Positions 6,305 through 9,813 of a stretch of 9,813 nt of DNA are shown piece after piece. Numbering within the stretch: the stretch's first letter is position 1; each line of letters begins with the position of its first letter. Source of the stretch: Flavobacteriales bacterium (GTDB lineage: Bacteria > Bacteroidota > Bacteroidia > Flavobacteriales_D > Crocinitomicaceae). The translations under genes were made by a program, and so were the position numbers. The stretch spans positions 1 through 9,813 of the forward strand of contig CANHQC010000054.1 in NCBI GenBank assembly GCA_947462695.1, given 5' to 3'. The notes under the pieces were generated by a model. That model had not been told where the DNA came from and ran no database searches. It worked only from the letters and a program-made list of their open reading frames with translations.

Positions 6305-7294
6305 TTATCGACCGAGCATTAATCCAAGAATAACCTCATGACCACCTGATGTAAATTGATTAAACCTTGAAAGGGAGAAATCGTACGAATACCCCAATTT
6401 AAACCGTTCACTGATGTTCAATCCAACCATTCCTATGAATGCATCTGTATGCCTGTACGAAACTGCCGCCCAAATCCATTCTTTGTATTCTAATTGCAAT
6501 GATCCTTCAATTGTGAGCGGAGCCGGACTCATCATTTTAGCAAGGATTGCAGGGGTTAAACTTAAATTTTCATTTAAATTAAACTTGTATCCCGCAGTTG
6601 CCATAAAGTGAATTTGATTGTTAAAATTAGCCGTTCCAGATCCAAACTCTACAAAATCTTTCGAGAGTTGATCTGCTGAAATTCCGAAAAATGCCTTTTT
6701 TGAATACAAATAAAACCCTGCACCAATATCTAAAATGAACTTATTGGATTGATTCGAAACAAAAGATTCATAGGTATTATCTACATATCCTTGAGTTGGA
6801 TCGACAGTATTTAGCACTTGTGCTTTGTCTTTCAAGAAAGAATGATTGGAAAGTCCAACACGCGCGCCAAATGACAAATTAAATTTTTTCGAAACTGGTA
6901 AATGCAAAGCATAGGTTGCAGCTGCTTGCATTTTACGAAATGCTCCGTATTGATCAGCAAGTACTTGTCCGCCAAGTGCGTGTTTTAATTTACCCGTTTT
7001 AATTTCCGGATTTTTTACTGGACCCTGACTAATTCTTAATCCAGGATTGTAACGAACTTTAGGTCGTTTCCCAAGAGGTGCGGCAAAAGAAAGGTAGGCA
7101 GTACGTGGTTCATCACCAAATCCGACCCATTGCCACCGACCGCTCAATGTCACATCCGTAAAATCATAGACCCCAGCTGCACCTGGATTGACCATGAACT
7201 GATTTCGAAGGTATTGACTGTATTGAGGAACCTGCTGGGCAAGTCCTGAAAACCCAATCGATACGAAACATATAATAAACAGAATATTTTTCAT
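6305..7294 (-). CDS. PorP/SprF-family type IX secretion outer-membrane protein
   Basis: The 329-residue length is typical of the family. It has a signal peptide (1-20, SGLAQ) and then the diagnostic N-terminal motifs QxPxYSQY (QVPQYSQY at 21-28), NPGAAG (36-41) and GRWQWVGF (52-59). Alternating amphipathic strands throughout (AAATYALHLPVSKKFNLSFG and similar) fit a small outer-membrane beta-barrel, and SGGHEVILGLMLGR at the end is the usual C-terminal strand with terminal aromatic/basic character. SprF of Flavobacterium johnsoniae is needed for secretion or attachment of the adhesin SprB; PorP acts in the Porphyromonas T9SS. Such genes commonly lie directly downstream of a type-B substrate, as here (11-bp gap after the adhesin, 11-bp gap before the OmpA-like gene). 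It is therefore probably dedicated to that adhesin. PorP proper and SprF-type paralogues cannot be told apart from sequence by eye. Confidence 0.94.
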   Translation of the reverse strand: MKNILFIICFVSIGFSGLAQQVPQYSQYLRNQFMVNPGAAGVYDFTDVTLSGRWQWVGFGDEPRTAYLSFAAPLGKRPKVRYNPGLRISQGPVKNPEIKTGKLKHALGGQVLADQYGAFRKMQAAATYALHLPVSKKFNLSFGARVGLSNHSFLKDKAQVLNTVDPTQGYVDNTYESFVSNQSNKFILDIGAGFYLYSKKAFFGISADQLSKDFVEFGSGTANFNNQIHFMATAGYKFNLNENLSLTPAILAKMMSPAPLTIEGSLQLEYKEWIWAAVSYRHTDAFIGMVGLNISERFKLGYSYDFSLSRFNQFTSGGHEVILGLMLGR

Positions 7295-7305
7295 CTATTT
7301 CAAGC

Positions 7306-9813
7306 CTAATTTAATACAATAGAAACGATTCCTTTTCTTGGTTCGGACACTTCATCGTTGAATTCAATAATGAAATAATACGACCCTACTGGAAGTGAAC
7401 TTCCTTCGAACTCACCCTTCCATGGATTTGAGGAGTAATCCCCTTTTTGAGATTCATAAAGCAAATTGCCCCATCGATTGAATACACGTACAATATTGTT
7501 CGGGTAAACAGCATCTAGGTCAATAATCTCCCAATAGTCATTAATGTTGTCGCCATCAGGTGTGAAGGCTGTTGGCAAAATAATGTCACAATTTTCGAAT
7601 GTTACTGTCACACTTGAAAATGGTCCTTCACAACCATTTAATTGTTCCGCAACATAATACGTTGTCGTTCCTTCAATTGCATCAGGGATGTTATCCGTCG
7701 GAATTGTGAGGTTATCATTTAAATACCAATTCAACAGACCACCTGACCCAGTCGCAACAAGTGGTTCCGGTTCCCAATTTAAACAATAGGTTAATGAAGG
7801 ACCTACCACTGGAGAATCAGGTAATGGTAAGATTGTAATTGAAGCTGTACCTGAGATTGTGTTTGAGCATGCTGCGTCTGAAAGTGTTTCTAGCGCATAA
7901 ATTCCGGCAGCATTTCCAAGCGAAATAGTAGTTGTTGAAGAAGTCAACGTCTGACTTGTCCCATTTACAGTGTATGTTAAGGTATAGTTTGGTAATCCAT
8001 CTACTTGAACAATAACTTCATCGGCATCCACCCCTTCACAAAACGTCCCTCCACCGGTTATAGATACCAGCTCAGGAAGCGAATTAATGACAACTTGGAA
8101 CGATGTGTCACTTGCGCAAGAACCGTTGGAGTCGAAAAGCCATACCGTTTGAGTTGTGGTAATTGACCCTATAATCGGCTGTCCACCTGCAGCTGGATCA
8201 TTATCGTAGTATGCCTCGCTACCAGATAGGTTTGTTCCGGAAATAATTGGTAAATCCAACGACTCACATGCCACAAGATCCCCCGGATAGTTGAAAGATG
8301 GGGTTTGATTTATCGTTACGGTAAAAGTCAACTCATCACTGCACTGACCATTCTCCGCAAAGGCATAAATCGTACTCGTCGAATTTATCGTTGAACCTGA
8401 TAAAATAGGAGTCCCAACACCTCCAGATTGCGAATAATAAGAAGCTGTTGACCCCAAATTAGTTCCTGTTATTGACGGTAATATATACGTGTCACAAGCA
8501 GTAAGATTCAATATTGGATCTAATATTGGTGCATTCGGATTGATCAACGTCACACTTCCATTCGATTGACCAATACAACCTGTCGAGGTGTTTTGAACAG
8601 AGAAAAGCGTATACTGACCAGCAGGAAGTCCGGTAAGTATAACCTCACCTGATGCATTCGCTGTTTGAGTAGAGCTTTGTGACTGTCCGTTATAGTTATA
8701 AGTTAATGTGTAGTTTCCAGATGCATTCAAGCCATTTAAGGATATTTGCCCATCTGACACATTACAAGCCGATGGTTGAATAGCAGCTAAATTAAATGAT
8801 GGAAGTGCATTAACCGTAATTGTTTGGGTTCCACTAACGGTTGATGAACAATTGGCATCAGTCAATCCTGTTAAGACATAAGTTCCTGGATTCGCGCCTA
8901 ATATAACTGATGAAGTTGATGTTGAAATAGTCGAAGGAGACCCATTGTAAGTGTATGTTAACTGCCAATTTGAAGTTCCAGTGATACTTGCTGTTATAGG
9001 AGCAATTGGATCACCTGAACAATAGATCGCTCCCCCAGAAATGGATGCAGTTGGCAACGGATTAATGGTTATTGTCTGTGAACCACTAGCAGTTGAAGAA
9101 CATAGGTTGCCATCGGTGACGCCTGTAAGCACATATACTCCTGCAGCATTACCTAAAGACACCGGACTTGTAGCAATACCACTTACCGATTGAGGTGTTC
9201 CATTAAAGGTGTAATTAACAGTCCAATTCGCAGTACCTGTCAACGCAACAGAGACATTACCTACAGTCTGACCAGCGCAATAGGTTCCTCCACCTGAAAT
9301 TACAGCAGTTGGTAATGGATTTATGGTTATTGTTTGCGTGCCGGAAGCTCCATTTGAACAGTTAGCATCTAAAATTCCTGTAAGGATATAGGTACCTGCA
9401 GTTGAACCAAGATTTATACTATTTCCAGCACTAGATAACGATAATGGTGTTCCATTCAATGTATAATTTACCGTCCAACTTGGAGTACCAGTCACTTGTG
9501 CCTGAACCGGAAGAACTGGCTGTCCAGCACAATATGTCGCTCCTCCAGATAGTATGGCTGTTGGCAATGCATTAATTACGATTGTTTGACTTCCACTAAC
9601 AGCGGATGTACAAGAATTGCCATCTGTTACACTTGTCAATACATAATTTCCAGCAGCATTTCCTAAACTAACAGGACTTGTTGCAATCCCACTTACCGAT
9701 TGAGGTGTTCCATTAAAGGTATAATTAACTGTCCAATTCGGCGTGCCTGTCAATGCAACAGTAACATTTCCAACAGACTGACCTGCACAATACGTTCCTC
9801 CACCTGAAATTAC
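7306..9813 (-). CDS. Large repeat adhesin with gliding-motility-type T9SS C-terminal domain (5' end outside window)
   Basis: The minus-strand frame is open from the right edge to a TAA at 7306, giving the last 835 residues. Four tandem Ig-like repeats of 83-86 residues come first (residues 1-339), each with ISGGGTYCAG, a TGTxNWTVNYTxNG core, an LGNAAGxYVLT strand and a TDxNxCSS end. Then follow a SprB-like module (340-429), two CDTY/ACESL modules (430-506, 507-581), another of the first repeat type (582-668) and an Ig-like NWYLNDN module (669-743). The last 92 residues (744-835) are the gliding motility-associated C-terminal domain: ILPTAFTPDGDNINDYWEI, VFNRWGNLLYE, PWKGEFEG, LPVGSYYFII and a terminal IVSIVLN. 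This domain routes proteins through type IX secretion in the type-B manner, with help from SprF-like proteins; the next gene is one. The protein is expected on the cell surface as an adhesin. No true start lies in the window; TTG at 9753 is an internal leucine. Confidence 0.93.
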   Translation of the reverse strand, partial: VISGGGTYCAGQSVGNVTVALTGTPNWTVNYTFNGTPQSVSGIATSPVSLGNAAGNYVLTSVTDGNSCTSAVSGSQTIVINALPTAILSGGATYCAGQPVLPVQAQVTGTPSWTVNYTLNGTPLSLSSAGNSINLGSTAGTYILTGILDANCSNGASGTQTITINPLPTAVISGGGTYCAGQTVGNVSVALTGTANWTVNYTFNGTPQSVSGIATSPVSLGNAAGVYVLTGVTDGNLCSSTASGSQTITINPLPTASISGGAIYCSGDPIAPITASITGTSNWQLTYTYNGSPSTISTSTSSVILGANPGTYVLTGLTDANCSSTVSGTQTITVNALPSFNLAAIQPSACNVSDGQISLNGLNASGNYTLTYNYNGQSQSSTQTANASGEVILTGLPAGQYTLFSVQNTSTGCIGQSNGSVTLINPNAPILDPILNLTACDTYILPSITGTNLGSTASYYSQSGGVGTPILSGSTINSTSTIYAFAENGQCSDELTFTVTINQTPSFNYPGDLVACESLDLPIISGTNLSGSEAYYDNDPAAGGQPIIGSITTTQTVWLFDSNGSCASDTSFQVVINSLPELVSITGGGTFCEGVDADEVIVQVDGLPNYTLTYTVNGTSQTLTSSTTTISLGNAAGIYALETLSDAACSNTISGTASITILPLPDSPVVGPSLTYCLNWEPEPLVATGSGGLLNWYLNDNLTIPTDNIPDAIEGTTTYYVAEQLNGCEGPFSSVTVTFENCDIILPTAFTPDGDNINDYWEIIDLDAVYPNNIVRVFNRWGNLLYESQKGDYSSNPWKGEFEGSSLPVGSYYFIIEFNDEVSEPRKGIVSIVLN
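7309..7584 (-). other. T9SS type-B C-terminal sorting domain of the adhesin
   Basis: These 92 codons encode the CHU_C / gliding motility-associated C-terminal domain. Landmarks are FTPDGDNINDYW near its start, FNRWGNLLYE in the middle, and G-x-Y-Y-F-I-I near the end. It marks the protein as a type IX secretion substrate. The domain is complete and intact. Confidence 0.9.
8797..9813 (-). repeat. Four tandem ~255-bp repeats (A-B-A-B) in the adhesin gene
   Basis: Units lie at 9556-9813 (A, 86 codons), 9304-9555 (B, 84), 9046-9303 (A, 86) and 8797-9045 (B, 83). The two A units agree at 75 of 86 residues by eye count, and at DNA level share an exact 32-nt block (9179-9210 and 9689-9720), exactly 510 bp apart. 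The B units share DANCSS-like ends and AGTY/PGTY strands but are more diverged. Each unit has two conserved cysteines (YC and CS), possibly a disulfide. The array probably continues past the right edge. Confidence 0.85.

Noticed and set aside
9751..9753. TTG as a start of the repeat adhesin
   Set aside because: The frame and the repeat unit continue without a break to the window edge, so this is an internal leucine codon.
8797..9813. Regular repeats as a possible CRISPR array
   Set aside because: The repeats are about 255 bp, in frame and coding, with no short direct repeat and spacer pattern.

Overview
The window looks like chromosome of a Bacteroidota member, most likely a flavobacterial lineage (Crocinitomicaceae/Fluviicola-like is my guess, from gene style only). 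The evidence is a PorP/SprF-family protein, an adhesin with a gliding-motility-type (T9SS type B) C-terminal domain, SprB and PKD repeats in several exported proteins, a TAnnTTTG-type -7 promoter box, AT-rich intergenic DNA and A-rich rather than Shine-Dalgarno leaders.

Layout. Bases 1-1157 (minus) hold the N-terminal 385 codons of a secreted PKD/SprB-repeat protein whose 3' end lies outside the window. A 177-bp divergent intergenic region separates it from purE (1335-1820, plus). purE converges, with an 11-bp gap, on a lipoprotein of the DUF1343/NamZ exo-beta-N-acetylmuramidase family (1832-3142, minus). Its 5' end overlaps head-to-head the start of an FtsX/LolC-like ABC permease (about 3093-4796, plus). 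A perfect 16-bp palindrome sits in this overlap. The permease converges, with a 6-bp gap, on a three-gene minus-strand cluster read from the right edge: a large repeat adhesin (beyond 9813 to 7306), a PorP/SprF protein (7294-6305) and a PD40 propeller/SprB-repeat/OmpA-like protein (6293-4803). Both junctions within the cluster are 11 bp, so it is probably one operon.

How the genes fit together. The right half reads as a self-contained cell-surface module: a T9SS type-B substrate, its likely dedicated outer-membrane SprF partner, and a periplasmic PD40/OmpA protein that may link the system to the envelope. The left-edge protein may be another substrate of the same secretion route. purE (purine synthesis), the NamZ-like lipoprotein (peptidoglycan turnover) and the permease appear to be unrelated housekeeping or envelope genes.

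The most unusual points are an adhesin-style Ig/PKD-like domain inserted in the periplasmic loop of the ABC permease, the divergent start-overlap with its palindrome, a two-step (A-B-A-B) higher-order repeat in the adhesin, and an OmpA-like domain that lacks the usual peptidoglycan-binding aspartate. No tRNA, rRNA, CRISPR array, insertion sequence or phage gene was seen. No stretch longer than 300 bp lacks a gene.
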